Positions 15,294 to 25,498 are shown, counted from the stretch's first letter. The stretch is DNA of 64,000 nt from Flavobacteriales bacterium (GCA_020635715.1 JACJZG010000018.1:1-64000), one strand, 5' to 3'. Numbers and translations: made by a program. Notes: generated by a model from the sequence alone, not told the origin.

Positions 15294-17405
15294 ATGCCAC
15301 GTTTCCCTGTTCTGCTTCTTGCCCTCCTTCTTCAATTGCCTTTGGTGGCGCAGGAACGACCGGAGCTGCGCAGCGAGAACGGTTGGTACCTGAGCCCGCA
15401 CGGCACGATCCGCATTCTGGTCCTGTTCGTGGAGATCGACTTCGACGCGAAACCGGAGAAGGACCCGCAACCCAATGGTGCCGAACACTGGCATAAGGGC
15501 CAGTTGCCAACCTGGAAGGACCGCGTCTTCGACCCCTTTCCCATGGCGGTCCAGAAGGCGGATGTCTCCCGCTATTACCAGGACATCAGCCTGGGGCGTT
15601 ACACCGTGCTGGGCGACTACATCGACACACTGATCACGCTGAAGGAGAGCGAGTATCCGGGCGTGCATCAGGCCCATTCGATCGGCATGCACGCAGTGAA
15701 GGAGGCCAACAAGCGCGGTAGCCTTCGAACGCGCCATGGCCTCACCGTAGCGGACTTCGACCTGTGGAAAGCGCGTGGACGGGCCGGCGAACCGAAGCTC
15801 GCAGGACCGGATGATCCGCACAGCTACGACCATGTGATGGTGATCGTGCGGAACAGCGGCCTCGGTCATGGACAGGGAAGCACGGACAGTGGTTCACCGG
15901 GTGAACTCTACGGCTTCCGCAGTGACACGCAGTCCCGCTTCGGGGCGATGAACGACTTGCCCTTCGAGATCCTGAAGCATGAGTTCAACCACCTACTGAT
16001 CGGCGGCAACAACTTCCACAGCGGTGGCGGCAATGCGGCCCAGTTCGAGAGCACCTTCCTGCCGCTACAAGGCGGCTGGAGCATGATGGGCGCGAGCGGA
16101 AGCAGCTTGCTCACGTGCAGTGCCTGGGACCGTGACCGCATGGGATGGAAGCCCGATGGTGCCGTGCATCGGATCCGTGCGCGCGACCTCTCGAGCAAGG
16201 AGGTGGACGCGGACCTGGATCCTCTGGCGGGGGACACCGGTGCATACCTGCTCCGTGACTTCGTGACCACCGGCGATGCCCTGCGCATCCGGATGCCTTT
16301 CATTCCCGAAGACCGTGTGCAACAATGGCTTTGGATCGAGAACCATCAAGGTCGCCAGCACAATGGCAGCCCCACGGACCGCTTCCATTGGGAGGGGATC
16401 AATCCCTGTGTGACCGGCGTGGTGGAGCCCGGCCTCTTCATGACCATGCAGGTGGGCCGTGAAGAGCGGGCAGGTGCGTCTATCTTCCAGGGCGCGGCGG
16501 ACTATCTGCGACCCGTGCTGGCGAACGGCAACTTCGACCTGCACCTCCGCGGCGATACGCTGCACAACAGCTGTCCGTTCGGCACCAACTCGCTGTACTT
16601 CGTGCGCGATCCGGAACTGGCCAACCCGTTCACCGGAAGCCACGAACAGGAACTACCCGTTCATGACCGCGACCAGAATGGGACGGTGCAGCGCGCGGAA
16701 CACTGGGTGCCCGGTGTGCGCGCGGAGCAGGGTGAACCTGACAGGGACTTGATCCTCTTCGGCAGGCCGGAGCATGCCTTCCGGATGAACGGGGTGCGCA
16801 GCCTGGGCATGTGCACCAACCCATCCAGCGCCAACATGCTCACCTTGTTCAGTTCGAACACGAGGACCTCCTACGGGCTCAACGCGCCGAATGTGCGCAC
16901 CATCCACCTCAACGGCATCCGTGTGGACCTGCTGGAAATGCGGGCCAACGGGGATGCCTTGGTGCGTGTGAGCACTAACGATACGCGTATGACAAGCGAT
17001 CAACGGTGGTGTGCAGACAGCATCAGCCTGCCTCCACTACGCGGGATGGACGGCCACTCCCTGACCGTGACGACCGGCAAACGATTACAACTCGATCGTT
17101 CACGCACACCCACGCGCATGAGCCCTGCGGACTCCAGCGCCGGCGGCCCCTGGTTCAGCGGACCGACGCGATTCACCCTTGAGGCCGGAGCCTCGTTGCA
17201 TGTGGAGGACCGCGCGACCTTGGAACTCCTGAACCAGAGCATCGTGCATCTCATGCCCGGCAGCCAGCTGATCCTCGCACGCAAGGCCCGGTTGTCCATC
17301 GGCGAAGGTTCGCAGATCATCCTGCACGGCGATGCACGGCTCCAGGGCCGCGCGAAACACTTCCGCAAGGCGCGTCGGCAGGGACGCATCAGCAACGTTC
17401 AGTAG
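15294..17405 (+). CDS. Secreted M6-like metalloprotease-domain protein
   Basis: The 703-residue protein has a signal peptide (residues 1-19, ending LVAQ). A domain like M6/immune-inhibitor metalloproteases follows: RILVLFVEIDFD early, DVSRYYQDISLGRYTVLGDY, and a zinc motif EILKHEFNHLLIGGNNFH near residues 223-240, where the HExxH is HEFNH and a further His lies nine residues on. The C-terminal third is beta-rich (LEAGASLHVEDRATLELL, LILARKARLSIGEGS) but has no clear T9SS sorting domain. A TACCTTGG box ends 4 nt before the ATG. Its end overlaps the convergent purF stop by 7 bp. Confidence 0.8.
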   Translation: MPRFPVLLLALLLQLPLVAQERPELRSENGWYLSPHGTIRILVLFVEIDFDAKPEKDPQPNGAEHWHKGQLPTWKDRVFDPFPMAVQKADVSRYYQDISLGRYTVLGDYIDTLITLKESEYPGVHQAHSIGMHAVKEANKRGSLRTRHGLTVADFDLWKARGRAGEPKLAGPDDPHSYDHVMVIVRNSGLGHGQGSTDSGSPGELYGFRSDTQSRFGAMNDLPFEILKHEFNHLLIGGNNFHSGGGNAAQFESTFLPLQGGWSMMGASGSSLLTCSAWDRDRMGWKPDGAVHRIRARDLSSKEVDADLDPLAGDTGAYLLRDFVTTGDALRIRMPFIPEDRVQQWLWIENHQGRQHNGSPTDRFHWEGINPCVTGVVEPGLFMTMQVGREERAGASIFQGAADYLRPVLANGNFDLHLRGDTLHNSCPFGTNSLYFVRDPELANPFTGSHEQELPVHDRDQNGTVQRAEHWVPGVRAEQGEPDRDLILFGRPEHAFRMNGVRSLGMCTNPSSANMLTLFSSNTRTSYGLNAPNVRTIHLNGIRVDLLEMRANGDALVRVSTNDTRMTSDQRWCADSISLPPLRGMDGHSLTVTTGKRLQLDRSRTPTRMSPADSSAGGPWFSGPTRFTLEAGASLHVEDRATLELLNQSIVHLMPGSQLILARKARLSIGEGSQIILHGDARLQGRAKHFRKARRQGRISNVQ

Positions 17406-19300
17406 GCGCGCACGTTCTTGCCTTCGCGGTAGTTGATGAAGGCACGGTTGACCACGCGGTTCCCGCCGGGGGTGGGGTAATCGCCGGTGAAGTACCAATC
17501 ACCCGTATGCTCGGGACAGGCGGCGTGCAGCCCCTCGATGCTCTGATACACCAACCGGACCTCCACACCCAGATCGGGAGGGGTGAGCAACTCGGCGATC
17601 TTGTCGCTGATGCGTTCGGCCGTGAAAGGTCGGTAGATGTCCTTCACCACGTTCTCCTGTTCGGTGATCGGTCTGTCGACCATGGCGACGGCACGATCAT
17701 ACACGTCGTCGATGATGTTCTCCTGCTTGGTCTCCTTGAGCAGGGCGATGGCGGCGCGGAAGGCCACCAGGTCGCCCATCTTGGCCATGTCGATGCCGTA
17801 GCAGTCGGGGTAACGGATCTGTGGTGCACTGCTAACCACCACGATGCGCTTGGGTTCCAGGCGCGCCAGCATCTTGAGGATGCTCTGCTTCAAGGTGGTG
17901 CCACGCACGATGCTGTCATCGATCACCACCAGGTTGTCCTGGCCGGAGCGTACGGACCCGTAGGTGATGTCGTAAACGTGCGCCACCAGGTCATCGCGGG
18001 CATCGTCGGCGGTGATGAAGGTGCGCAGCTTGGCATCCTTGATGGCCACCTTCTCCAGGCGTGGCCGCAGGGCCAGGATCCGGCGCAAGGCCTCGGGGTC
18101 CGGCTTCGGCCCAAGCTCGAGGATGCGTCGTTCCTTGATCACGTTCAACTCGTTCTCCACGCCCTTCAACATGCCGTAGCAGGCCACCTCGGCAGTGTTC
18201 GGTATGAAGCTGAACACGGTGTTCTCCAGGTCGTGGTCCACGGCCTCCAGGATGGCCGGTGTGAGCGAACGACCCAGTTCGATGCGTTCCCGGTATACGT
18301 CACGATCGCTGCCCCGGCTGAAGTAGATGCGCTCGAAGCTGCACGCCCGCTTCTCCAGCGGTTCACGCACCTTCTCCTCGCTGTAACGGCCATCCTTGCG
18401 CATGATCAGTGCGCATCCAGGTGTCAGTTCATTCACATCCTCCGTTCGCAGGCCGAAAGCCGTCTGGATCGCCGGGCGTTCGCTGGCCACCACCACCACC
18501 TCGTCATCGGCGTACCAGAAGGCGGGGCGGATGCCGGCCGGGTCACGAAGCACGAAGGCATCGCCATGGCCCATCATGCCTGCCAGCGCATACCCACCAT
18601 CGAAGTCGAGCGCACTGTTCACCAAGATCTGGCGCACATCGAGCTTCTCGGCAATGACCTGCGTGAGCTGCTTCTCGGAATAACCGAGCTGGCGATGCAT
18701 CTGGGCGATGCGGTCGTTCTCCACATCCAGGAAGTGGCCGATCTTCTCTAGGACGGTCATCGTATCCGAGCGCTCCTTGGGATGCTGACCGATGGAGACG
18801 AGCAGCTCGAAGAGCTCGTCCACGTTGGTCATGTTGAAGTTGCCCGCGACCACGAGGTTCCGTGTCATCCAGTTGTTCAAGCGGCGGCGCGGGTGGCAGT
18901 TCTCCTCTCCATCCTTACCGAACGTGGCGTAGCGCAGGTGTCCGAGGAGCACCTCACCCATGAACGGCATGTGCTCCTTCAGCAAGTTGGCATCGGTGCC
19001 AGCTTCCGGCGCCACCCGGAGCGCCTCGTCGTAGCCCTTGTGGATGCGTTCGAAGATCTTCTGGATGGCCTGCTTGTCGGTGCTCCGGCTACGGTCGATG
19101 TAGTTGGCACCTGGTGCGGGGTCCAGCTTGATCACACCAACGCCCGCGCCATCCTGCCCGCGGTTGTGCTGCTTCTCCATCAGGAGATACAGCTTGTTCA
19201 GCCCGTAAAGCGGGGTGCCATAACGTTGGCGGTAGTGCTCCAGGGGCTTGCGCAGGCGGATCAGGGCGATCCCGCATTCGTGCTTGATGGCGTCGCTCAA
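17399..19300 (-). CDS. purF: Amidophosphoribosyltransferase (long PurF-type)
   Basis: PurF makes 5-phosphoribosylamine from PRPP and glutamine, the first step of purine synthesis. The glutaminase nucleophile is the Cys of HECGIALIRL (residue 9; the preceding residues are probably removed). The RGQDGAG and GHLRYATFG motifs are present, and the PRPP loop reads LVVIDDSIVRGTTLK. At 633 residues it is longer than the common ~500-residue PurF; the extra length includes the region between the two domains and the C-terminus. Long forms are familiar in Bacteroidota, sometimes beside a shorter paralogue, so its exact share of purine synthesis is inferred. Confidence 0.9.
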   Translation of the reverse strand: MSDAIKHECGIALIRLRKPLEHYRQRYGTPLYGLNKLYLLMEKQHNRGQDGAGVGVIKLDPAPGANYIDRSRSTDKQAIQKIFERIHKGYDEALRVAPEAGTDANLLKEHMPFMGEVLLGHLRYATFGKDGEENCHPRRRLNNWMTRNLVVAGNFNMTNVDELFELLVSIGQHPKERSDTMTVLEKIGHFLDVENDRIAQMHRQLGYSEKQLTQVIAEKLDVRQILVNSALDFDGGYALAGMMGHGDAFVLRDPAGIRPAFWYADDEVVVVASERPAIQTAFGLRTEDVNELTPGCALIMRKDGRYSEEKVREPLEKRACSFERIYFSRGSDRDVYRERIELGRSLTPAILEAVDHDLENTVFSFIPNTAEVACYGMLKGVENELNVIKERRILELGPKPDPEALRRILALRPRLEKVAIKDAKLRTFITADDARDDLVAHVYDITYGSVRSGQDNLVVIDDSIVRGTTLKQSILKMLARLEPKRIVVVSSAPQIRYPDCYGIDMAKMGDLVAFRAAIALLKETKQENIIDDVYDRAVAMVDRPITEQENVVKDIYRPFTAERISDKIAELLTPPDLGVEVRLVYQSIEGLHAACPEHTGDWYFTGDYPTPGGNRVVNRAFINYREGKNVRAY

Positions 19301-19362
19301 GACGGTCCGTGCCGGGAGCCGAAGCTTGGGGCCGGCGTGGCTTCCCGCTGCTCCAGGCCCGG

Positions 19363-19370
19363 CAAAGGTA
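19363..19370 (-). promoter_or_regulatory. -7 promoter box (TACCTTTG) of purF
   Basis: Exact TAnnTTTG on the minus strand, 62 nt before the purF ATG. This is one of the few genes here with a sizeable GC-rich 5' leader. No known riboswitch was recognised in it. Confidence 0.55.
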
Positions 19371-19485
19371 CGGACCGCTCCGGTGGTCGATCCACCCGGC
19401 TGATCGGCCTGCGGGCCCCATTAAGCAACCTTTCCGGCGAAGGGCCTGTCTTTCCGGGGTAACTTGCCGGAAGAAGGCCCTGGTC

Positions 19486-22400
19486 GTGCGCTCCATCAGC
19501 ATCCTCCTCCTTTGGGCGACCGCCCTGCTCGCCAGGGCCGGGGCTCCTGTGGCCGCGTTCACCGAGAACAAGGGTCAATGGCCCGATCAGGTCCTTTACC
19601 GGGTACTGTTGCCGAACGGTGCCCTGTTCGTGGAACGTTCTGCTTTCACCTATGTGCTCGAATCCGGTGGAGAGGCGCATCACCACGGTACGGCACAGGC
19701 CGATCATCGGGACGAACCGTTCCGGCGGCATGCCTACCGCGTCCATTTCGAAGATGGGGTCGCGCAGGCCTGGGAAGGATCGGACAAGGCCGCCCATTAC
19801 GAGAACTTCTTCATCGGGAACGACCCGGACCGCTGGGGCACGGGGTGTGGCGTGTTCGGCGAGGTGACCCTGCGCGATCTCTGGCCCGGCATCGACCTGC
19901 ACCTGGATGGCCGCACCGGCTTGAAGTACGAATTCGTGCTCGCTCCCGGCGCCGATCCCGATCACGTGAAGCTGCGCTTCGAAGGCCAGGACGCGCTCAC
20001 CATGGATGGCGAACGCCTTATCGTACGGACCACGGCCGGTGAGGTGATCGAGGAGGAACCGGTCTCCTTCCAAGGTGATGAGCCCTTCCGCGCGACCGTT
20101 CCCACCCGGTTCATGCTGAATGCGGACCATGTAGCGTTCGAGGTGGGGCCTTATGATGCCGCGCGCTCGTTGACCATCGACCCTGTGCTCTCCTTCGCGA
20201 GCTACAGCGGGAGTTCCGGGAACAACTTCGGATTCACCGCCACCTACGATGGGGACGGACATCTGTACGGCGCTGGCATCGTGTTCGCCCCCGGATATCC
20301 GGTCACGCTCGGGGTGTTGGACGACACCTACAATGGTCCTTCCGGTTCCATCACGCCATCTGTGGATGTAGGGGTGAGCAAATGGACCACCGATGGCTCG
20401 TCCCTGGTCTGGAGCACCTACCTGGGGGGGCTGCGCAGTGAGGCACCGCACAGCATGGTGGTGAACGATGACGATGAGCTTTACATCTTCGGGCACACCG
20501 GTTCCAACAATTTCCCGACCACGGCCGGATGCTTCGATGGCACCTTCGATGGCGGGCCGAACCTGGAGTACGCGGTGGGCTATGGCTACAGCCAGCCCTT
20601 TGGCACGGACATCTTCGTGGCACACCTCAGTGCCGATGCCACCATCCTGCTTGGGAGCACTTATGTCGGCGGATCCGACAACGACGGCGTGAACAATGAT
20701 GGTGGGCTTGCACACAACTACGGCGATTCCTTCCGGGGGGAGATCATCGTGGACGCGAACGGGAACCCGATCGTGGCCAGCACCACCGCCAGCATTGACC
20801 TGCCGACCGTGGGCGCTTCGCAACCCGCACATGGGGGTGGTGTGTTCGACGGATACTCTTTCCGCCTTGATCCAGCCTTGACCACGATGCAATGGGCCAC
20901 CTACATCGGCGGATCGGGGGAGGATGCCGCTTATGGCGTCCAAGTGGACAGCAACGGCGAGATCTTCGTCACGGGCGGCACCACCAGTGCCGACCTGCCC
21001 ATGTCGGGTGCACCGTTCCGTCCGGTCCATGGCGGCGGCATCGATGGTTACATCATACGTTACGCGCCGAGCGGAACGGCGCTGAGCTCGACCTTCATCG
21101 GTACGACGGGGTATGACCAGTGTTATTTCGTGCAGCTCGATACGGACGACCAGATCTATGTGGTCGGGCAGTCCAACGGCGGGTATCCCGTGAGCCCCGG
21201 GCGGTATGGGGTGCCGGGCAGCTCACAGTTCATCCACAAGCTGTCCCACGATCTGGATGCTTCCAATTGGAGCACCGTGTTCGGCAATGGCAACAGCGCA
21301 CAGTTCCTCTCTCCCACAGCCTTCCTCGTGAGCAATTGTGGCCAGATCTACTTCAGCGGATGGGGTGGATCAACGAACTCCTTCGCCGGGAACCAGTCCA
21401 GCACCACCATGGGCATGACCGTCACGCCTGACGCCTTCCAGGCCGGCAGCGATGGCGACGACTTCTACCTGATGGTGCTTGAACCTGAGGCCGTGGCCTT
21501 GAGCTATGCCACCTTCTTCGGCGGAGGGACGAGTCCCGAACATGTGGATGGAGGCACCAGCCGCTTCGACAAGAACGGGACCATCTACCAGGCGGTCTGT
21601 GCGGGCTGCCAGAACAACGACGACTTCCCCACCACGCCGGGGGCCTGGAGCAATAACAACGGTTCCACAGGTTGCAACCTCGGGGTGATCAAGTTCGATC
21701 TGGTGGCCACGGTTGCGATCGTGGATGTGGTGGGCCCGAGCACCGTTTGTGCCCCGGTGGATGTGCAGTTCACCAACAACAGCATCGGCGGGGACACGTT
21801 TGACTGGGACCTGGGCGATGGCACCACGAGCAATGATCTGGCGCCGTCCCACTCCTACACAGAGCCTGGCGAATACACGATATCCCTGCGCGTGAGCGAT
21901 AGTTCGGGCTGTGCGCGATCGGACTCCACCACCATCGTGGTGACGGTGATCACCGATCCACCCGTAGACCTCCCGCCGCAGGACCCCATCTGCCCGGGTG
22001 GCAGCGTGCAGGTAAGCGTGCCCGTGGGTGTTGCCTGGTCCTGGTCCCCGACCACGGGTGTCAGTGATCCCGCGGCAAGCGATCCCACGATCACACCGAC
22101 CGCTTCCACCCTGTACACCGTCACCGTGACCGGCGACTGTGGCCTGACGACCGCCGAGGTGCAGATCGACCTCTTCGAACCGAGCGGATCGGCAGGCCCT
22201 GATCGGTTGATCTGTGCCGGAGGCTCGGCCCTGCTCGATGGTTCAGGCGGCACGAGCTACCTGTGGGAACCACCGATCGACCTGGACGACGCCACCGCCG
22301 AAGACCCGTTGGCAAGCCCATCGGACAGCACGCAGTACGCGGTGCTGATCATCACTCCCGATGGCTGTGAGGTGCGGGACAGCGTGGTGGTGATGGTGGA

Positions 22401-23352
22401 TGCTGGACTGCCGCTGCCCACCTTGACGGACACGACCATCTGTGCCGGAGGTGAGGTCCGGCTGGCAGCGCCCGCCGGAAGACAGCACCTCTGGCTGGCC
22501 GGCACCGGTGTCATCGGTTCCGTGGACATCGAACAGCTCATCCTTCCGGAGACCGCGGAATGGTTCGTGGTGCAGGTGAGCAATGCCTGCGGTTCCTTGT
22601 TCGACTCCGCCTACGTGGACATCCGAGTTCCGGTGGCCCAGGCCTGGCCGGACAGCCTTGTGTGCAGTGGTGAGGAAGTGCCGCTCTTCGCATCGCCGGG
22701 CGTGAGCCATGCGTGGAGCCCGGAGACAGGGCTGAGTTCGAGCTCAGGTTCCAACACCATCGCCACGGTGAACAGTGCGATCACCTACACCGTCACCATC
22801 ACGGACGATATCGGTTGTGTCGCGCAGGCCCAGGTGCAGCTGAACACCCATCCTGTGCACCCGGTCACCGCCTATTGGGAGCAGGTGATCGAGCTTGGGG
22901 AGACCGCACAATTGAGCGCCGTGGGTGAGGGAAGCTTCGTGTGGTCGCCTGCGAGCACGTTGAGCGACAGCCTGTCCGCAGCGCCCGTCGCGGAGCCGCA
23001 ACAGAGCACCACCTATACCGTGACCATGACGGACCAGAACGGGTGCAGGACCACCGATGAGGTAACGATCCTTATCCCCGGCCGGCTCTTCATCCCGAAC
23101 ACCTTCACCCCCAACGGCGATGGCTACAACGACGTGTTCGGAGCCTGGGGCGTGGATATCATTGAGCTCGCGCTCGATGTATACGATCGCTGGGGCAAAC
23201 TGATCTGGAGCACGGCGGACATGAGCAACCGCTGGGATGGCCGATACGGTGGGCAGGATGCGCCGATCGACACGTATGTGTGGAAGCTGCGTGCGAAAGA
23301 GATCGCTGGAGGTGTGCAGGAACGCGTGGGGCACGTGAACCTGGTTCGTTGA
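19486..23352 (+). CDS. Giant secreted protein: DUF7948-like/SBBP/PKD with T9SS type B sorting domain
   Basis: I place the start at GTG 19486, giving a signal peptide (VRSISILLLWATALLARAGA) and 1288 residues. The N-terminal module contains AFTENKGQWPDQVLYRV. Beta-propeller-type SBBP repeats (LSSTFIGTTGYDQCYFVQLD, WATYIGGSGEDAAYGVQVD) follow. A PKD domain has VQFTNNSIGGDTFDWDLGDGT, then several Ig-like blocks with paired Cys and YTVTVTG, and finally the gliding-motility-type C-terminal domain (FIPNTFTPNGDGYNDVF, DRWGKLIWS). It is probably a cell-surface or adhesin-like protein. A TAACTTGC box lies 18 nt upstream of the start. Confidence 0.88.
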   Translation: MRSISILLLWATALLARAGAPVAAFTENKGQWPDQVLYRVLLPNGALFVERSAFTYVLESGGEAHHHGTAQADHRDEPFRRHAYRVHFEDGVAQAWEGSDKAAHYENFFIGNDPDRWGTGCGVFGEVTLRDLWPGIDLHLDGRTGLKYEFVLAPGADPDHVKLRFEGQDALTMDGERLIVRTTAGEVIEEEPVSFQGDEPFRATVPTRFMLNADHVAFEVGPYDAARSLTIDPVLSFASYSGSSGNNFGFTATYDGDGHLYGAGIVFAPGYPVTLGVLDDTYNGPSGSITPSVDVGVSKWTTDGSSLVWSTYLGGLRSEAPHSMVVNDDDELYIFGHTGSNNFPTTAGCFDGTFDGGPNLEYAVGYGYSQPFGTDIFVAHLSADATILLGSTYVGGSDNDGVNNDGGLAHNYGDSFRGEIIVDANGNPIVASTTASIDLPTVGASQPAHGGGVFDGYSFRLDPALTTMQWATYIGGSGEDAAYGVQVDSNGEIFVTGGTTSADLPMSGAPFRPVHGGGIDGYIIRYAPSGTALSSTFIGTTGYDQCYFVQLDTDDQIYVVGQSNGGYPVSPGRYGVPGSSQFIHKLSHDLDASNWSTVFGNGNSAQFLSPTAFLVSNCGQIYFSGWGGSTNSFAGNQSSTTMGMTVTPDAFQAGSDGDDFYLMVLEPEAVALSYATFFGGGTSPEHVDGGTSRFDKNGTIYQAVCAGCQNNDDFPTTPGAWSNNNGSTGCNLGVIKFDLVATVAIVDVVGPSTVCAPVDVQFTNNSIGGDTFDWDLGDGTTSNDLAPSHSYTEPGEYTISLRVSDSSGCARSDSTTIVVTVITDPPVDLPPQDPICPGGSVQVSVPVGVAWSWSPTTGVSDPAASDPTITPTASTLYTVTVTGDCGLTTAEVQIDLFEPSGSAGPDRLICAGGSALLDGSGGTSYLWEPPIDLDDATAEDPLASPSDSTQYAVLIITPDGCEVRDSVVVMVDAGLPLPTLTDTTICAGGEVRLAAPAGRQHLWLAGTGVIGSVDIEQLILPETAEWFVVQVSNACGSLFDSAYVDIRVPVAQAWPDSLVCSGEEVPLFASPGVSHAWSPETGLSSSSGSNTIATVNSAITYTVTITDDIGCVAQAQVQLNTHPVHPVTAYWEQVIELGETAQLSAVGEGSFVWSPASTLSDSLSAAPVAEPQQSTTYTVTMTDQNGCRTTDEVTILIPGRLFIPNTFTPNGDGYNDVFGAWGVDIIELALDVYDRWGKLIWSTADMSNRWDGRYGGQDAPIDTYVWKLRAKEIAGGVQERVGHVNLVR

Positions 23353-23356
23353 GCGC

Positions 23357-24379
23357 CTAGCCTTGCAGGAAGCGCTCCCCCTTCATGTCCAGCCAGCTCA
23401 AGGCCGATCCGCCGAGCAATTGTGCCTTCGTGGCATCATCGTAGGGCATGCTCCTGATCAGTTCGCCAGGAACGAGCTCTCCGAGCGGATACGGGTAATC
23501 AGTACCGAGGGCCACCCGGTGCGCCCCCATCTGGTCCACCACGAGGCGTAACATGGCTGGATCGTGCACCAGCGCGTCGATCCAGAAGCGTCCGAGGTAA
23601 TCGCGCGGGTTCACCGCATTGTCCACCGCGCACAGGTCGGGTCGTACGTTGAAGCCATGCTCGATCCGACCCAGCGTGGCCGGGAAGGAGCCCCCGCCGT
23701 GGGCGAAGGCCACGCGCAGCTTCGGCAGGCGCTCCAACAGCCCGCTGAAGATCATGGAGGTGATGGCCGTGGTGGTCTCCACGGGCATGCCCACGAGCCA
23801 CGGCATCCAGTACTTGTCGAAGCGGTCGGCGCCCATCATGTCCCAGGGATGCACGAAGACCGCCATGCCCAGCTCTTCGCAGGCCTGGAAGATGGAGAAG
23901 AGGCGCGGTTCGCCGAGGTTGGTGCCATTGATGTGCGTGCCGACCTGGACACCTGCCAGGCCGATCCGTCTACAGCGCTCCAGCTCCTGGATGGCGAGTT
24001 CGGGCTCCTGCATCGGCAGGGTGCCCAATCCCACGAACCGTGCAGGCCATCGCTGCACGATGCCCGCAATGTGGTCGTTGAGGAACATGGACAGGTCCAG
24101 CGTGTCGAGCGGCTTCGCCCAATAGCTGAACATGACCGGCACAGTGCTGAGCACCTGGACGTGCACCTGGTGCGCATCGCATTCGCTGAGGCGCACGTGC
24201 GGATCCCAGTTGTTCGACTGTATCTCCCGGAAGAACTTGTCGTCCACCATCATCCGGGCACAGCCCGGCTTGTGGTGATCGAGATGGATGAAGCCCCTGT
24301 ATCCGTAACGCCTGCCGAAGTCCGGGATGTGCTCCGGAAGGATGTGCGTATGGATGTCGATCGTGAGGGGCGCGGCCAT
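23357..24379 (-). CDS. 2-amino-3-carboxymuconate-6-semialdehyde decarboxylase (ACMSD)
   Basis: ACMSD decarboxylates the ring-opened product of 3-hydroxyanthranilate, steering kynurenine carbon to 2-aminomuconate semialdehyde. The 340-residue amidohydrolase-fold protein has the metal-binding HTH near the N-terminus (IDIHTHILPEH), a further His in VFVHPWDMMGADRFDKYW, the His of VAFAHGGGSFP and the catalytic Asp in ALGTDYPYPLGE. It follows HAAO by 8 nt in the same direction, so the two consecutive steps are co-transcribed. Confidence 0.93.
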   Translation of the reverse strand: MAAPLTIDIHTHILPEHIPDFGRRYGYRGFIHLDHHKPGCARMMVDDKFFREIQSNNWDPHVRLSECDAHQVHVQVLSTVPVMFSYWAKPLDTLDLSMFLNDHIAGIVQRWPARFVGLGTLPMQEPELAIQELERCRRIGLAGVQVGTHINGTNLGEPRLFSIFQACEELGMAVFVHPWDMMGADRFDKYWMPWLVGMPVETTTAITSMIFSGLLERLPKLRVAFAHGGGSFPATLGRIEHGFNVRPDLCAVDNAVNPRDYLGRFWIDALVHDPAMLRLVVDQMGAHRVALGTDYPYPLGELVPGELIRSMPYDDATKAQLLGGSALSWLDMKGERFLQG

Positions 24380-24387
24380 GGGGTGCG

Positions 24388-24918
24388 TCAGACGAAGCGC
24401 GGATCAACGGCCATCACATGGCCACACTTGGAACAGGTGCGCTTGGCCTCGTCGCCGTAGAAGTCGCGGAAGCGTGGCAGGAAGTCCTTCTCGATGTTGT
24501 GCAGGACGAACTTGTACTCGTGCAGCAGGTTGTTGCACTCCTCACAATACCATTGCAGTCCATCCTCCATCTCCCGGTCATCGCGCTTCACCTCGATCAC
24601 GAGCCCCACGGTGCCCGGGCCTCTACGCGGCTGATGCGGCACCCGGCCCGGCAGCAGGAACATCTCCCCTTCCTTGATCGGAATGGTCACCGCCTTTCCA
24701 TCCTCCTGGATGCCCACTTCGATATCGCCCTCCAGCTGGTAGAAGAGCTCCTCGGTCTCGTTCCAGTGGTAGTCCTTGCGTGCATTGGGCCCACCCACGA
24801 TCATCACGATATAGTCACCGGCATCGGCGTAGAGGTTCTTGTTCCCGACGGGGGGCTTCAGCAGGTCGCGGTTGTCGGCGATCCACTGCTTCAGGTTGAA
24901 GGGTCTGCGGATGGGCAT
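24388..24918 (-). CDS. 3-hydroxyanthranilate 3,4-dioxygenase (HAAO)
   Basis: HAAO opens the ring of 3-hydroxyanthranilate with O2 using Fe(II). The 176-residue bacterial-type cupin has the iron ligands His51, Glu57 and His95, with substrate-side Arg47 and Arg99. It also has the C-terminal rubredoxin-like four-cysteine site (C125, C128, C162, C165). With the start at 24918 (MPIRRPFNLKQW) the residue numbers coincide with those known for bacterial HAAO. The longer frame from 24954 would contain a TACCTTCG promoter-like box (24938-24945). It leads an operon with ACMSD. Confidence 0.94.
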   Translation of the reverse strand: MPIRRPFNLKQWIADNRDLLKPPVGNKNLYADAGDYIVMIVGGPNARKDYHWNETEELFYQLEGDIEVGIQEDGKAVTIPIKEGEMFLLPGRVPHQPRRGPGTVGLVIEVKRDDREMEDGLQWYCEECNNLLHEYKFVLHNIEKDFLPRFRDFYGDEAKRTCSKCGHVMAVDPRFV

Positions 24919-24970
24919 CGGTGCGCGTGTTTCGCCCCGAAGGTAACCCGTCACTGGAAGTTGCCCCGGC

Positions 24971-25498
24971 TCAACGTTTGCCGGCGCGGCCCGACATGAG
25001 CAGCAGGGCGCCGTTGGTGCGCATCATGTCCGCCGTGTACTCGTGGTCCTGGACGAAGGCTTTGGCACCACGGTCGTAGCGGATGATGGCGAAGGGGAAG
25101 TCGAGCTCATCCGTATCAGCTCCTTCGTACTTCGACGCCGGCAGCATGGTCATGGACATGTCGATCGGGGCGATATCCGCCAAGTCCTTGGGCAGGTTGC
25201 CCCGCGTATCCACAAGCACCCGCTTGGGCAGGAAGCCTTCCTTGCGGAACTCAATGGCGAACTCCTCTTGAAGACCCAGCTCCATGCCGAAGCGGCCACC
25301 GCGGTCCGTGACCTGCTCGCCAAGGATCTCGTTGCCCTTGAAGATGATCACCTTGCAGCCCTCCATCTTCCTATCGCCCTCCATCACCCGGCCGGAGACC
25401 GGAAGGGTGAGCACCAGGTCCCCCGCCTGGGCGTGGATACGTGTTGGCGACCCGGCCAGGGAGAGCAGGCCGGTAACGGTCAGTAAGATGTTCTTCAT
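24971..25498 (-). CDS. Secreted carboxypeptidase-regulatory-like (Ig-like) protein
   Basis: The 175-residue protein (start MKNILLT at 25498) has a signal peptide ending near IHAQ. Next comes a beta-sandwich of the carboxypeptidase regulatory/CNA-B kind: LPVSGRVMEGDRKMEGCKVII, GEQVTDRGGRFGMELGLQEEFAIEF and FLPKRVLVDT. The C-terminal ~70 residues are not recognised. Such domains occur in periplasmic or surface proteins of Bacteroidota. An alternative in-frame ATG at 25519 exists, and both ATGs lie in the two arms of a 9-bp palindrome. It lies upstream of HAAO and may be co-transcribed with it. Confidence 0.7.
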   Translation of the reverse strand: MKNILLTVTGLLSLAGSPTRIHAQAGDLVLTLPVSGRVMEGDRKMEGCKVIIFKGNEILGEQVTDRGGRFGMELGLQEEFAIEFRKEGFLPKRVLVDTRGNLPKDLADIAPIDMSMTMLPASKYEGADTDELDFPFAIIRYDRGAKAFVQDHEYTADMMRTNGALLLMSGRAGKR

